A stretch of 15,746 bases of DNA from Alkaliphilus sp. (GCA_018335765.1 JAGXRU010000066.1:1-15746); one strand, 5' to 3'. Shown: positions 1 to 7,481, numbered from the stretch's first letter. The notes: generated from the sequence alone by a model not told the origin. Numbers and translations are program-made.

Positions 1-1016
1 AATTTCGTGATTACTTCAGGCTCCATCTTATATTTAATAGCTTCAATAATAGAAATAATATCTCTCGTTTCATACTCTAAAAGATGAATATATACCATTG
101 ATCCTATGATGTTGAGTTTTTCCTGTCTTCTGAATTTTAAGAGTAAGAAATACAGATATCGTTGCATCCGACGCTCCATAAATATTTCCAAAGTTTCCTT
201 GTTATCAAATAAAAATCCGTACTGAGAATCTATCATCTTTGCTATGAGTTCATCTTCATTTTTTGAATAGCACAGAGCCTTTATTTTTGCATAGTTAAGC
301 TTATGCCCTCCTAGAAGCGCATAGTTAACAAGCTCCTCAGGAGAATCCTTATAGAACTTAATGCCCCTGTAAATCCACTGAAGATTTAAGAGATCCTTAT
401 TTATTCCCAAAAATTCACCTAAAATAATCCGATCCTCAGTATCTAGCTTAGCTGTTTCATTAGAGAGTTCATTAAAGTATAGCCTGTCCAAAACCATCTC
501 CATGTAAAACAGTCTTTTGTTTGGTTCTTCTTCGAGATATGGCTTCAGAAGTCTATAATAATCTTTTCCCTTCAATCTTTCTATGAAGTCTTCTAAATTC
601 TTTGATCCGCTTAGCTTCATATAATCCATATCTGAACAAATGATTAGATCCTCAATATCGGATAGATCTTCATTCCTCATGATTGCTCTTAGGTAAAGCT
701 TTATATCCTCAATCTCAAATCTCTTAAGCACAACATTAAAAAGTTTTTTGTAGTGGCCTGTAAGATAATGAGTTAATTTTTTGTATTGCTTTACCATGTG
801 TCTTCTTAATATTACCTCTACCTCTTCCACTCTATAATTATTGACATCAACTGTCTCCAAAACCTCTTTATAGGCAGTTTGGTTTTTGAGATAAGAAATG
901 AAATCTACGACGTTTTTTTGGAGTATTAAATTATCGTAATCCTTTTTTTTCAAAAGTCTGCCTTCCAACGACATTGCCTTGGTATTAATAGCAGAAAATC
1001 TTTGCACATTACTCAT
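1..1016 (-). CDS. ntpC: V/A-type ATP synthase subunit C (partial, C-terminus cut by left edge)
   Basis: An open frame runs from an ATG at 1016 to the left edge without a stop, giving 338 codons. The N-terminus (MSNVQRFSAINTKAMSLEGRLL) and the all-helical, charged composition match subunit C of archaeal/bacterial V/A-type ATPases, the funnel-shaped protein linking the membrane rotor ring to the central stalk. Family members are about 320-350 residues, so only the extreme C-terminus should be missing. An AAGGAG site lies 9 nt before the ATG. It follows the small stalk-subunit gene by 37 nt on the same strand and is presumably co-transcribed; the remaining ATPase genes should lie to the left, outside the window. 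The assignment is from remembered family features, not a search. No internal frameshift is seen. Confidence 0.85.
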   Translation of the reverse strand, partial: MSNVQRFSAINTKAMSLEGRLLKKKDYDNLILQKNVVDFISYLKNQTAYKEVLETVDVNNYRVEEVEVILRRHMVKQYKKLTHYLTGHYKKLFNVVLKRFEIEDIKLYLRAIMRNEDLSDIEDLIICSDMDYMKLSGSKNLEDFIERLKGKDYYRLLKPYLEEEPNKRLFYMEMVLDRLYFNELSNETAKLDTEDRIILGEFLGINKDLLNLQWIYRGIKFYKDSPEELVNYALLGGHKLNYAKIKALCYSKNEDELIAKMIDSQYGFLFDNKETLEIFMERRMQRYLYFLLLKFRRQEKLNIIGSMVYIHLLEYETRDIISIIEAIKYKMEPEVITK

Positions 1017-1053
1017 TTGCCCTCGCTCCTTCGCAGAAAAGAAAAAAGCTTAT

Positions 1054-1365
1054 TTACTTCTTAAATATTTCTCTGAAAATTTCTTCTTCAAGTTCTCTAT
1101 AGCTATTGGAAAATTTCTTCTCTAATAATTCGCACGCATGTTCTGCTTCAACTGTTATTTCCTGTTTGCGAGCTTCTCCTTCATCTATAAATGCCTGATA
1201 TTTTTCCTTACCTAGTTTTTTTGCTTCATCAATCGCTTTGGTATCCAAATCCAACAATACCTTTTTAATGTTTTCGATATTATTGTCTTCCATTTCCTTT
1301 GTTTTTTCTTTAATATCCACTGCCTGTTGATCAAGTTCAAAAATTTTTTTAATGATACTATCCAT
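1054..1365 (-). CDS. small coiled-coil V/A-type ATPase stalk subunit (G/H-like)
   Basis: This is a 103-residue, highly charged, almost entirely helical protein rich in Glu and Lys, with heptad-like spacing and no membrane segment. That fits the peripheral-stalk G/H (NtpF/AtpH-like) subunit of V/A-type ATPases, which pairs with subunit E to hold the catalytic head still while the rotor turns. The frame opens at a GTG (1377), but that codon sits inside the Shine-Dalgarno GAGGTG; the ATG at 1365, 9 nt downstream of GAGGTG, is the more credible start. Its position 37 nt before subunit C and 38 nt after the decarboxylase supports membership of the ATPase operon. Coiled-coil proteins are hard to assign by eye, and an unusually short E subunit is the main alternative. 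Confidence 0.7.
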   Translation of the reverse strand: MDSIIKKIFELDQQAVDIKEKTKEMEDNNIENIKKVLLDLDTKAIDEAKKLGKEKYQAFIDEGEARKQEITVEAEHACELLEKKFSNSYRELEEEIFREIFKK

Positions 1366-1403
1366 GCTAATGCTCACCTCATCATTATCTATTCAAAGAT
1401 TGA

Positions 1404-2873
1404 CTAACGCCTCATATTTATACCCAACACCTTAATGTAGTTAACATACGAATCTTCCGTTCCTTGCAACAAGCTTTTTTCTTCCTTTAAAACCTTTATA
1501 TACTCTATCATTTCCTTGCTGATTCTTTCTCCTGGTGTTACTACCGGAATTCCAGGGGGATAAGCCATTATAGATTCTCCACTGATTTCTCCCACAGCAT
1601 CCTCAAGTCTTACGATTTTTTTTTCGCTATAATAGGCATCCCGAGGTGAAATTATAATGTCAGGATTTTTTAGTATTCCTTTGGTAAGCTTAATTTCTTC
1701 ATTTCTTCTGTGCTTTACGGCGATTTCTTTAAGAGCATTCACAAGAGTTGTCAAGGATTCTATGGTGTCACCTAAGCTTATGATTGCCAGCACATTATAC
1801 ATATCTCCCAATTCCGTTTGAATATTATGTTCATCTCTTAATAAATCATATACTTCAAAACCGGTTAGACCAATATTTCGTACATTTACACCCAGCTTTG
1901 TCTCGTCAAAATCAAATACGCCGGGCATTCCAACCAATTCTTTTCCAAAGGCATACAGACCGTCAATTTTATTGATTTCTTCTCTAGCCCAACGGCTTAA
2001 GCGCAATACCTCTGTCAGCATTTCTTCACCTCTTGTGGCCAATTGTTTTCTAGCTAAATCTATGCTGGCCATGAGTAAATATGAGGCGCTTGTGGTCTGG
2101 GTCAAGTTCATGGTCGTTCTCACTGTCTTGACATCAACGATGCCCTCCCTGAGCAATAGCAATGAGCTCTGGGTCAGTGATCCGCCCGTCTTATGGGTAC
2201 TGACTGCACACATATCTGCCCCTAGCTCGATTGCATCCTGGGGAAGCTCCGGGTGAAAATTCATGTGGGCTCCATGAGCTTCATCAACCAATACAGCCAT
2301 TCCATATTTATGGGCAATCTTTACAACAGCCTTCACATTGGTTATGGCACCATAATAGGTTGGATTTACAAGGAAAATAGCTTTGGCTTCCGGATGTCTG
2401 CCTACAGCCCTTTCAACGCTTTCAATACTTATTCCCATGGCGATTCCTAGATCCTCGTTCACCTCGGGTTGTATATAAACAGGTATGGCTCCGCTTAAAA
2501 TTATAGCAGTTATAGCAGACTTATGCGAATTCCTTGGCAAAATTATTTTATCCCCAGGCTGACAAACGCTCATAATCATAGTCTGTACACCTGCTGTAGT
2601 TCCATTCACTAAAAAAAACCCGTGATCCGCATAATAAGCATCGGCTGCCAGATTTTCAGCTTCCTTTATTACACCGATTGGGTTGCAAATATTGTCAAGG
2701 CACTTCATGGCATTGACGTCCAATTCCAACATGGTAGATCCAAAATAATCTGCCATTTCAGATATGCCAACTCCATGCTTATGACCGGGAACATCAAAGG
2801 GCACAACATTTTTGCTATGATAATCCTTTAATGCCTCAAACAATGGTGCCTTATTATGATCGACTCTTTTCAA
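1404..2873 (-). CDS. Orn/Lys/Arg decarboxylase, PLP-dependent (fold type I, SpeA/YaaO-like)
   Basis: This 489-residue protein has the layout of Gram-positive arginine/lysine/ornithine decarboxylases of about 480-490 residues, which form agmatine, cadaverine or putrescine and consume a cytoplasmic proton. Visible motifs are PGHKHG (residues 29-34), NGTTAG (90-95) near the PLP phosphate site, DEAHGAH (197-203) contacting PLP, and STHKTGGSLTQ (225-235) with K228 as the expected Schiff-base lysine. The C-terminal domain has the conserved AYPPGIP stretch. The start is TTG at 2873, preceded by AAAGGAAGTG at a good distance; no better in-frame ATG exists. The substrate cannot be told from sequence. 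It lies 38 nt upstream of the V-ATPase stalk gene, same strand, with no terminator seen between, so read-through into the ATPase operon is likely. Confidence 0.9.
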   Translation of the reverse strand: MKRVDHNKAPLFEALKDYHSKNVVPFDVPGHKHGVGISEMADYFGSTMLELDVNAMKCLDNICNPIGVIKEAENLAADAYYADHGFFLVNGTTAGVQTMIMSVCQPGDKIILPRNSHKSAITAIILSGAIPVYIQPEVNEDLGIAMGISIESVERAVGRHPEAKAIFLVNPTYYGAITNVKAVVKIAHKYGMAVLVDEAHGAHMNFHPELPQDAIELGADMCAVSTHKTGGSLTQSSLLLLREGIVDVKTVRTTMNLTQTTSASYLLMASIDLARKQLATRGEEMLTEVLRLSRWAREEINKIDGLYAFGKELVGMPGVFDFDETKLGVNVRNIGLTGFEVYDLLRDEHNIQTELGDMYNVLAIISLGDTIESLTTLVNALKEIAVKHRRNEEIKLTKGILKNPDIIISPRDAYYSEKKIVRLEDAVGEISGESIMAYPPGIPVVTPGERISKEMIEYIKVLKEEKSLLQGTEDSYVNYIKVLGINMRR

Positions 2874-2985
2874 TAAAAATCACTTCCTTTACATTGCTTC
2901 TAAATAATTATCCATTCATGATTTTTAGCAAATAGTTTGAATTTTCTCAGAATTTTTCTTGATTCTGACTCATTCCAATAGATAT

Positions 2986-3014
2986 ATTAAAAACCATTTT
3001 CAACAAAATTGCAA
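2986..3014 (-). promoter_or_regulatory. possible vegetative promoter of the decarboxylase / V-ATPase genes
   Basis: On the minus strand TTGCAA (3009-3014) and TTTAAT (2986-2991) are separated by 17 nt, resembling sigma-A -35 and -10 boxes. Transcription would start roughly 105 nt before the TTG start codon. In such AT-rich DNA chance matches are common, so this is a weak call. Confidence 0.35.
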
Positions 3015-3159
3015 GGATTTTTACTGAATAATTATAAGCATATTCATGCCTTTATTTCTTTGCATATGATAATTTTGACCGTCACTATTATACTATCCCA
3101 ATATAACATATTATAAACAATTTTTGGCATTCATTGATAGATAGGTCATGACTAGGTTC

Positions 3160-3223
3160 ATAAAGAAAACTTATCTCCCGCTTATAGAAGTGGGCGTATT
3201 AGTAACGCCGCTGAGATAAAGAA
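3160..3223 (-). repeat. dispersed modular palindromic element, copy A (hairpin module 1 only)
   Basis: Read on the minus strand this copy begins TTTCTTTATCTCAGCGGCG, contains an imperfect 9-bp hairpin around a CTAT loop, and ends GATAAGTTTTCTTTAT. It aligns with copy C (13788-13920) over its whole length with about two substitutions, but lacks a 66-bp block holding the second hairpin. The missing block lies between two TAAG tetranucleotides in copy C. It sits in the gap downstream of the peptidase gene, overlapping the T-rich tail of that gene's terminator. Confidence 0.85.
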
Positions 3224-3256
3224 ATACAGAACCCTAATATTTCCAGAGTTCTGTAT
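3224..3256 (-). terminator. rho-independent terminator of the M20 peptidase gene
   Basis: ATACAGAAC (3224-3232) and GTTCTGTAT (3248-3256) form a 9-bp stem with a 15-nt loop. On the minus strand the hairpin is followed by TTTCTTTATC, a moderate U-tract partly supplied by repeat copy A. It lies about 50 nt after the peptidase stop codon. Confidence 0.6.
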
Positions 3257-3308
3257 AAAGGGATGCTTTGTTATTCTAAGACATTTTCTTTATCTATTAT
3301 TTTTGAAT

Positions 3309-4418
3309 TTATATTGTTTTGATTATTTCAAGCACCAGCCTTGCACTGTTTATCAAGTCTTCGATATGAATATGTTCTTCCAGCGTATGTGGCTTTCTCT
3401 CTCCTATACCCAAATTCACTGCTTTGATTCCGTTACTGTTTAATATATTAGTATCACTGCCTCCACCTGAGGAGTCAGTGTACGCTTTGAGTCCGATGTT
3501 TTTACATGCATATTTTACTAAATCAACAATTTCTTCATTTTCATCGACAACAAAGGCTTCATACATTCTTTCCGCTTCTAACTCCACCTTAGCACCATAT
3601 TCTTTGGCTGCCTCTTCAAAGCATTGCAACATATGTGTAGTTTGTTCATCTAATTTTTCATTATTTAAACTTCTTGCTTCTGCCTGAATATTCACTTCGG
3701 GACATACGATATTTGTAACCTGTCCCCCTTGTATTACCCCAATATTGGCAGTTGTTTCCGAATCAATCCTAAGCAATTTCATTCTTTGTATTGCAGAAGC
3801 GGCTACTTGAATGGCACTGATGCCTTCTTCCGGAGCTACACCGGCATGGGCAGACCTTCCGATGATTTTAGCCACGATTTTATCCTGAGCAGGCCCCTTG
3901 ATGATTATTTGACCAGGATCTCCACCGCTGTCTAAAACAAATGCCAATTTCGATGTCAGCTTAGAATAGTCTAAATTTTTTGCCCCGAAAAGTCCTCCTT
4001 CTTCTGCAATGCTTAGCACAACCTCTACAGGTCCATGTTCTACTCCTGATTCTTTTAACGTCCTCAAGGCTTCAACCACAGCGGCTATGCCCGCTTTATT
4101 GTCAGCACCCAGTATGGTTTTTCCATCGCTATAAATTACGCCATCTCTGATTACCGGTTTGATTCCCTCTCCTGGGCTCACCGTATCCATATGACAGCTA
4201 AAAAGAATGGATGCCTTATCCGCTTTTCCCTCTAGCCTTGCAATAACATTTCCTGTGTCAGCTCCCACCTTTTCCGCACAATTGTCAATAGCAACTTCCA
4301 ATCCCACATCCGCAAGTTCTTGTGCAATATATCTGGCAAAGTTTCCTTCCTTTTTGGTAAGACTGTCTATTTGCACGTATTTTAAAAATTCCTGTACAAC
4401 TCTTTCTCTATTAATCAT
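3309..4418 (-). CDS. M20 family metallopeptidase, PepT/YqjE-like (di/tripeptidase)
   Basis: This 369-residue protein has the complete metal-site pattern of M20 zinc aminopeptidases: SCHMDTV (H76, D78), the bridging aspartate in GADNKAG (D106), the catalytic/metal pair in AEEGG (E139, E140), D163 in VLDSGG, and a late histidine in KPHTLEEH (H344). The dimerisation-domain motif GRSAHAG (188-193) is intact, as is the glycine-rich SSGGGSDTN stretch. Length and motif spacing resemble YqjE/tripeptidase-T-like enzymes, which remove N-terminal residues from short peptides in the cytoplasm. The ATG at 4418 follows GGAGG by 9 nt. It lies downstream of an AbgT-type transporter; M20 hydrolases of the AbgA/AbgB type cleave p-aminobenzoyl-glutamate, so that substrate is a possible alternative, though the sequence looks PepT-like. 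Confidence 0.85.
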   Translation of the reverse strand: MINRERVVQEFLKYVQIDSLTKKEGNFARYIAQELADVGLEVAIDNCAEKVGADTGNVIARLEGKADKASILFSCHMDTVSPGEGIKPVIRDGVIYSDGKTILGADNKAGIAAVVEALRTLKESGVEHGPVEVVLSIAEEGGLFGAKNLDYSKLTSKLAFVLDSGGDPGQIIIKGPAQDKIVAKIIGRSAHAGVAPEEGISAIQVAASAIQRMKLLRIDSETTANIGVIQGGQVTNIVCPEVNIQAEARSLNNEKLDEQTTHMLQCFEEAAKEYGAKVELEAERMYEAFVVDENEEIVDLVKYACKNIGLKAYTDSSGGGSDTNILNSNGIKAVNLGIGERKPHTLEEHIHIEDLINSARLVLEIIKTI

Positions 4419-4500
4419 ATGTTTTGTCCTCCAATTAATTATGTTTTTTTATACCTATTCTTTTATAATCTCTATTTTCCTTTTTTAAATACTCTTTTCT

Positions 4501-4540
4501 GTAAATTTAAAAGACACCCGACGGTGTCTTTTAAATTTAC
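4501..4540 (-). terminator. long perfect-palindrome terminator after the AbgT-family gene
   Basis: Positions 4501-4518 and 4523-4540 form a perfect 18-bp stem with a 4-nt loop; the core is AAAGACACC/GGTGTCTTT. Both arms end in A/T-rich sequence, so it could work in either direction. On the minus strand it starts 9 nt after the transporter stop codon and separates it from the peptidase, which has its own ribosome-binding site. Confidence 0.85.
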
Positions 4541-4562
4541 ATAGGCAAATTACATAGGCAAA
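4537..4562. repeat. 13-bp perfect tandem duplication across the transporter stop codon
   Basis: TTACATAGGCAAA occurs twice in direct succession (4537-4549 and 4550-4562). The right copy contains the stop codon of the AbgT-family gene; the left copy lies between the stop and the terminator and overlaps its arm. It repeats the last codons plus stop without changing the protein. Confidence 0.8.
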
Positions 4563-6118
4563 TATATATATGCTCCTGGTCCTAATGGCAATCCTAGGAA
4601 ATACCATACTAGCAATAGGACGGTCCAACCAAACAGGAATACAATAGAGTACGGAACCATTGTAGAGATCAGAGTACCTATACCAGTATCCTTGTCATAT
4701 TTTTGTGCAAATGCAACAATTACTGCAAAATACGCCATTAATGGAGATATTATATTTGTAGATGAATCTCCTACCCTATAGGCAGCCTGCGTAAATTCAG
4801 GAGAAAAGCCTAATTGCATGAACATCGGTATAAATACCGGTGCCATAATAGCCCATTTTGCTGAAGCTGATCCGATAAAAAGGTTGATGAATGCCGAAAC
4901 GATGATAAAGCCTATAATCAACGGGAATCCTACCAAACCTGTTGCTTGCAAGAACTCCGCTCCCTTGACCGCTAGGATTGTACCTAGATTTGTATATCCG
5001 AAGTATGCTACGAATTGTGCAGCGGCAAAGGCAAGTACTATATATCCACCCATGGTACTCATGGATTTGCCCATGGCATTAGCTACATCCTTATCATTCT
5101 TAATTGTACCTGCAAAGATGCCGTATGCTACTCCAGGAATTAGGAAGAATAACGCTATAATAGGCACTAATCCGTCCATAAAGGCAGATGCACCCATGAT
5201 GCCACCTGTTTCAGGATTTCTCAAGATACCGCCCTCAGGAACCACCATAGCAAGGATGGCTATAGAGAATATCAAGAAAGCAACAAAAGAAGCAACTAGT
5301 CCTTTTCTTTCTCCTACATTAAGAGCATGAAGATCCACTTTCTCCGAGCCTGTATATTTTCCAAGTCTTGGTTCAACAATCCTTTCAGTGATCAATGTAC
5401 CTAAGATTGTAATCAGGATTGTTGACACAATCATGAAGTACCAGTTTGCAGTTGGAGCCACCACATAACCAGGACTGATGAACTGAGCTGCCTCTGTACT
5501 GATGCCTCCTAACAATGGATCTAGAGTTCCAATCAATAAATTTGCACTAAATCCTCCTGACACTCCGGCAAAAGCTGCAGCCAATCCTGCCAAAGGATGT
5601 CTTCCAAAACTTAAGAATACAATAGCGCCCAAGGGTACCAATACAACATAGCCTGCATCAGATGCCACATTGGACATAACACCTGCGAATACTACAACAG
5701 CTGTTATCAATCCCTTTGGTGTACTTAAAACTAATTTTCTGAGCACTGCTGAAATTAGTCCGGTACCCTCTGCAACGCCAACCCCTAGCATTGCGACCAG
5801 TACTGTTCCAAGAGGAGCAAACCCAGTGAAATTCGAAACCGCTTTTGAAAACATGAATCTGATTCCATCAGCATTTAACAAACTCACTGCATTCACCGTA
5901 GTCATTTTCGACTCCATTGTAGTTCTGTCGATCATGTTAAACTCAATAGTTATCCCTGCACGGGCAGCGATATCCGAAATAATGATTACCGCGATACTAA
6001 ATAATACGAAAATCGTTACAGGGTGTGGCAGTTTATTACCCACTTTTTCAACCATGTCAAGAAACTTTGAAAAAAGTCCTTTTTTTGTCGATTTTACTGT
6101 TTTTTTTGCGTCTTGCAT
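4550..6118 (-). CDS. AbgT-family transporter
   Basis: This 522-residue, very hydrophobic protein has about a dozen membrane or re-entrant segments after a basic, Lys-rich cytoplasmic N-terminus. The start (FLDMVEKVGNKLPHPVTIFVLF) and the conserved stretches SGGFSANLLIGTLDPLLGG and AYRVGDSSTNIISPLMAYF are characteristic of the AbgT family, whose E. coli member is about 508 residues. Family members have been described as p-aminobenzoyl-glutamate importers and, for MtrF/YdaH, as exporters of sulfonamide-type antimetabolites driven by ion gradients; direction and substrate here cannot be read from sequence. AGGAGG lies about 8 nt before the ATG at 6118. A downstream M20 peptidase gene recalls the abgA-abgB-abgT arrangement, but a strong hairpin separates the two. 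Confidence 0.9.
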   Translation of the reverse strand: MQDAKKTVKSTKKGLFSKFLDMVEKVGNKLPHPVTIFVLFSIAVIIISDIAARAGITIEFNMIDRTTMESKMTTVNAVSLLNADGIRFMFSKAVSNFTGFAPLGTVLVAMLGVGVAEGTGLISAVLRKLVLSTPKGLITAVVVFAGVMSNVASDAGYVVLVPLGAIVFLSFGRHPLAGLAAAFAGVSGGFSANLLIGTLDPLLGGISTEAAQFISPGYVVAPTANWYFMIVSTILITILGTLITERIVEPRLGKYTGSEKVDLHALNVGERKGLVASFVAFLIFSIAILAMVVPEGGILRNPETGGIMGASAFMDGLVPIIALFFLIPGVAYGIFAGTIKNDKDVANAMGKSMSTMGGYIVLAFAAAQFVAYFGYTNLGTILAVKGAEFLQATGLVGFPLIIGFIIVSAFINLFIGSASAKWAIMAPVFIPMFMQLGFSPEFTQAAYRVGDSSTNIISPLMAYFAVIVAFAQKYDKDTGIGTLISTMVPYSIVFLFGWTVLLLVWYFLGLPLGPGAYIYLPM

Positions 6119-6382
6119 TATTACTCCTCCTCTGAATAAAATAATAGTATTATTGCTGAATCTGCATACGGGGCTTATATTCCTTGAATCAAGCCTGATC
6201 TGAAAACCGAATGTATATTTGCACTTTGTAAAATTCCAGTGCAGACTTGTTCCATTTCATTTATGATATCAAAATCTATTTAATATTAGCGTTAAGATTT
6301 TGTAATTTGTATTAATATTTTGTAATTTTTGTAAATATTCTGAATTTTTTGTTCCTTCCATTTGCTCATAAAAAAATCAAAA

Positions 6383-6413
6383 TCTTCTTAGTTACCATCT
6401 AAGTAACAGAAGA
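6383..6413. repeat. bulged inverted repeat in the divergent intergenic region
   Basis: TCTTCT-TA-GTTAC (6383-6395) pairs with GTAAC-AGAAGA (6403-6413), giving 11 bp with a 2-nt bulge and a 7-nt loop. There is no T-tract, so it is more likely an operator or mRNA hairpin than a terminator. It lies between the two divergent genes and just before the strong AGGAGG site at 6438-6443. Confidence 0.5.
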
Positions 6414-6452
6414 ATACAATGGGGTATGAAATATACGAGGAGGTGTATTGAA

Positions 6453-6617
6453 GTGTCATCATCCGTTGTCTACTTAAATTCAACAAGAGATAGTCTATTG
6501 TTTTTTTATTTGCTCATGATCCTATTCCTTAAGGACACACCCTATTGTTCATTAAATCCCACAGTTTTTCAGTTGTTTTTTTTAAATCTTGTTCTCATTT
6601 TTGAACTATGTATATGA
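6453..6617 (+). CDS. doubtful small hydrophobic peptide (54 codons)
   Basis: A GTG at 6453 is preceded by GAGGAGGTG (6437-6445) with 9 nt between AGGAGG and the start, as good a ribosome-binding site as any in the window. The product would be 54 residues with two hydrophobic stretches (LLFFYLLMILFL and FQLFFLNLVLIFEL) and no recognised family. Against it, the local DNA is T-rich, which alone produces Phe/Leu/Ile-rich translations, and no terminator or partner gene is seen. It could be a small membrane peptide, a leader peptide, a gene remnant or chance. The same frame is open back to an ATG at 6426, but that has no ribosome-binding site. Confidence 0.25.
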   Translation: MSSSVVYLNSTRDSLLFFYLLMILFLKDTPYCSLNPTVFQLFFLNLVLIFELCI

Positions 6618-6726
6618 TAATCCTTTAAGTATTAAAAACAAATACTGTAATAGAGTATAATAAGGAATGAAATCTCACAAACTCACAATATGAATGTTAT
6701 CAATTTTGAAGAAAAAGGTGATTCTG

Positions 6727-7164
6727 TTGCATATCATTTACCATGACGAGGGAGGAACTCACTCTTGCATCATAGCAGCATCCATGCACTTAAATTTGCT
6801 TCCCAGGGATCAGAAACCCTCCAAATCTCAATTGCTGAATCTCCACAATTTCCATAGCCTGAAAAAAAGACAGCTTGGCCTTATCCTTTTCCATGGGAAA
6901 GATATCTATGATAACTCAATATATACCATGGGGAGAAAACATGCTCCGGTACTAATAGCAAATACCTTGAAGTCTGTAGCGGCAATGTTAGGCCTCGACG
7001 AATCAGAAATACTCTGTGTGAATACTTCCCTCAAGGGTAATTTATACAACCTTCTTGGAAGAATATGCTTTCAGCTCGGATTAACAAATATCGGAAACCA
7101 CCTAGGCGTTCTTGATGTTTTGAGGTCCTATGAAATAATTGCAGCAAAGGTCCAAAAAAAATAG
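6727..7164 (+). CDS. DUF3189-type protein of unknown function
   Basis: From TTG at 6727 this encodes 145 residues starting MHIIYHDEGGTHSC. The opening YHxxGGTHS pattern, the LP-rich stretch after it (MHLNLLPRDQKPS), and LILFHGKDIYDNSIYTMGRK are features I associate with DUF3189 proteins of endospore-forming Firmicutes; their biochemical role is unknown to me. The frame is open upstream to an ATG at 6694 that has no ribosome-binding site, whereas AAGGTG lies 6 nt before the TTG and the family normally starts directly at this motif. It is soluble, with no signal peptide or membrane segment. It converges on the CsoR-family gene, and its TAG stop lies inside a hairpin shared by both genes. Confidence 0.7.
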   Translation: MHIIYHDEGGTHSCIIAASMHLNLLPRDQKPSKSQLLNLHNFHSLKKRQLGLILFHGKDIYDNSIYTMGRKHAPVLIANTLKSVAAMLGLDESEILCVNTSLKGNLYNLLGRICFQLGLTNIGNHLGVLDVLRSYEIIAAKVQKK

Positions 7165-7191
7165 TACCCTCGGTTTCTTGGGTACTATTTT
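7158..7191. terminator. bidirectional terminator shared by convergent genes
   Basis: AAAATAGTACCC (7158-7169) and GGGTACTATTTT (7180-7191) form a perfect 12-bp stem with a 10-nt loop and A/T-rich ends, so it can terminate transcription from either side. It contains the TAG of the DUF3189-type gene (7162-7164) in one arm and the TAG of the CsoR-family gene (7185-7187) in the other. Confidence 0.85.
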
Positions 7192-7457
7192 GCATATTTT
7201 ACTATAGTATCTATTATTTTTATAACCTTTTCCCTGTCAAGGCAATCACCCTCAGCAATATTTACGAGGCATTCTTTGGCGTGTTCCTCCATGATCACTA
7301 ACCCTACCTTATGAACGGAAGCCTTAATTGCCGCAATTTGGAGTAAAATATCATCACAGGATTTATCATCCTCCACCATTTTTTCAATACCCGTTATATG
7401 CCCTTTTATGGTTTTAAGCCTATTTAGTATATCTTTTTTCGCAGCCTCCCTAGACAT
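7185..7457 (-). CDS. CsoR/RcnR-family (DUF156) metal- or persulfide-sensing repressor
   Basis: This 90-residue all-helical protein belongs to the CsoR/RcnR/FrmR/CstR family of tetrameric DNA-binding repressors. The ligand pattern is Cys34, His59 and Cys63 (SCDD ... EEHAKEC), with the same 25 and 4 residue spacing as the C-H-C site of Cu(I)-sensing CsoR; an extra Cys72 follows. Persulfide-sensing CstR keeps the two cysteines but lacks the histidine, as I recall. The operon, however, is a sulfur-transfer operon, the typical setting of CstR-like regulators, so the true inducer is uncertain. The frame opens at a TTG (7463), but AAGAGG lies 7 nt before the ATG at 7457, which is preferred. It is the last gene of the operon and probably autoregulates it through the CCCC-N6-GGGG site at 9897-9910. 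Confidence 0.9.
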   Translation of the reverse strand: MSREAAKKDILNRLKTIKGHITGIEKMVEDDKSCDDILLQIAAIKASVHKVGLVIMEEHAKECLVNIAEGDCLDREKVIKIIDTIVKYAK

Positions 7458-7481
7458 TGTCAATCCTCTTTTCCCAGTATA

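Larger units (their letters stand above)
2874..3308. other. intergenic stretch between the peptidase and decarboxylase genes
   Basis: This 435-base AT-rich gap holds no credible ORF. From right to left on the minus strand it contains the peptidase terminator (3224-3256), repeat copy A (3160-3223), a possible decarboxylase promoter (2986-3014) and a small 7-bp inverted repeat (TCAGAAT/ATTCTGA, 2947-2968) in the putative leader. The rest (about 3020-3150) shows nothing recognisable. Confidence 0.6.
6119..6693. other. largely non-coding region between the transporter and DUF3189-type genes
   Basis: These 575 bases separate two divergent genes. They include a stretch with the near-repeated phrase ATTTTGTAATTT (about 6297-6340), a bulged inverted repeat (6383-6413), a doubtful 54-codon ORF with a strong ribosome-binding site (6453-6617), and TATAAT (6656-6661), which could be a -10 box for the downstream gene but has only a poor -35 partner. 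No T-box or other riboswitch consensus was recognised. Confidence 0.5.

Noticed and set aside
3160..3223. Treating repeat copy A as a simple terminator hairpin
   Set aside because: The sequence outside the stem also matches copies B and C, and a separate hairpin at 3224-3256 already serves as terminator.
4818..5330. 170-codon plus-strand ORF inside the AbgT-family gene
   Set aside because: It lies antisense to a clear membrane transporter, has no ribosome-binding site and no recognisable domain.
6119..6425. Riboswitch or T-box leader before the AbgT-family gene
   Set aside because: No T-box consensus, conserved riboswitch core or leader terminator could be recognised on the minus strand.
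7185..7457. Calling the regulator CstR outright
   Set aside because: Operon context favours CstR, but the retained His59 between the two cysteines matches copper-sensing CsoR, so only the family is named.
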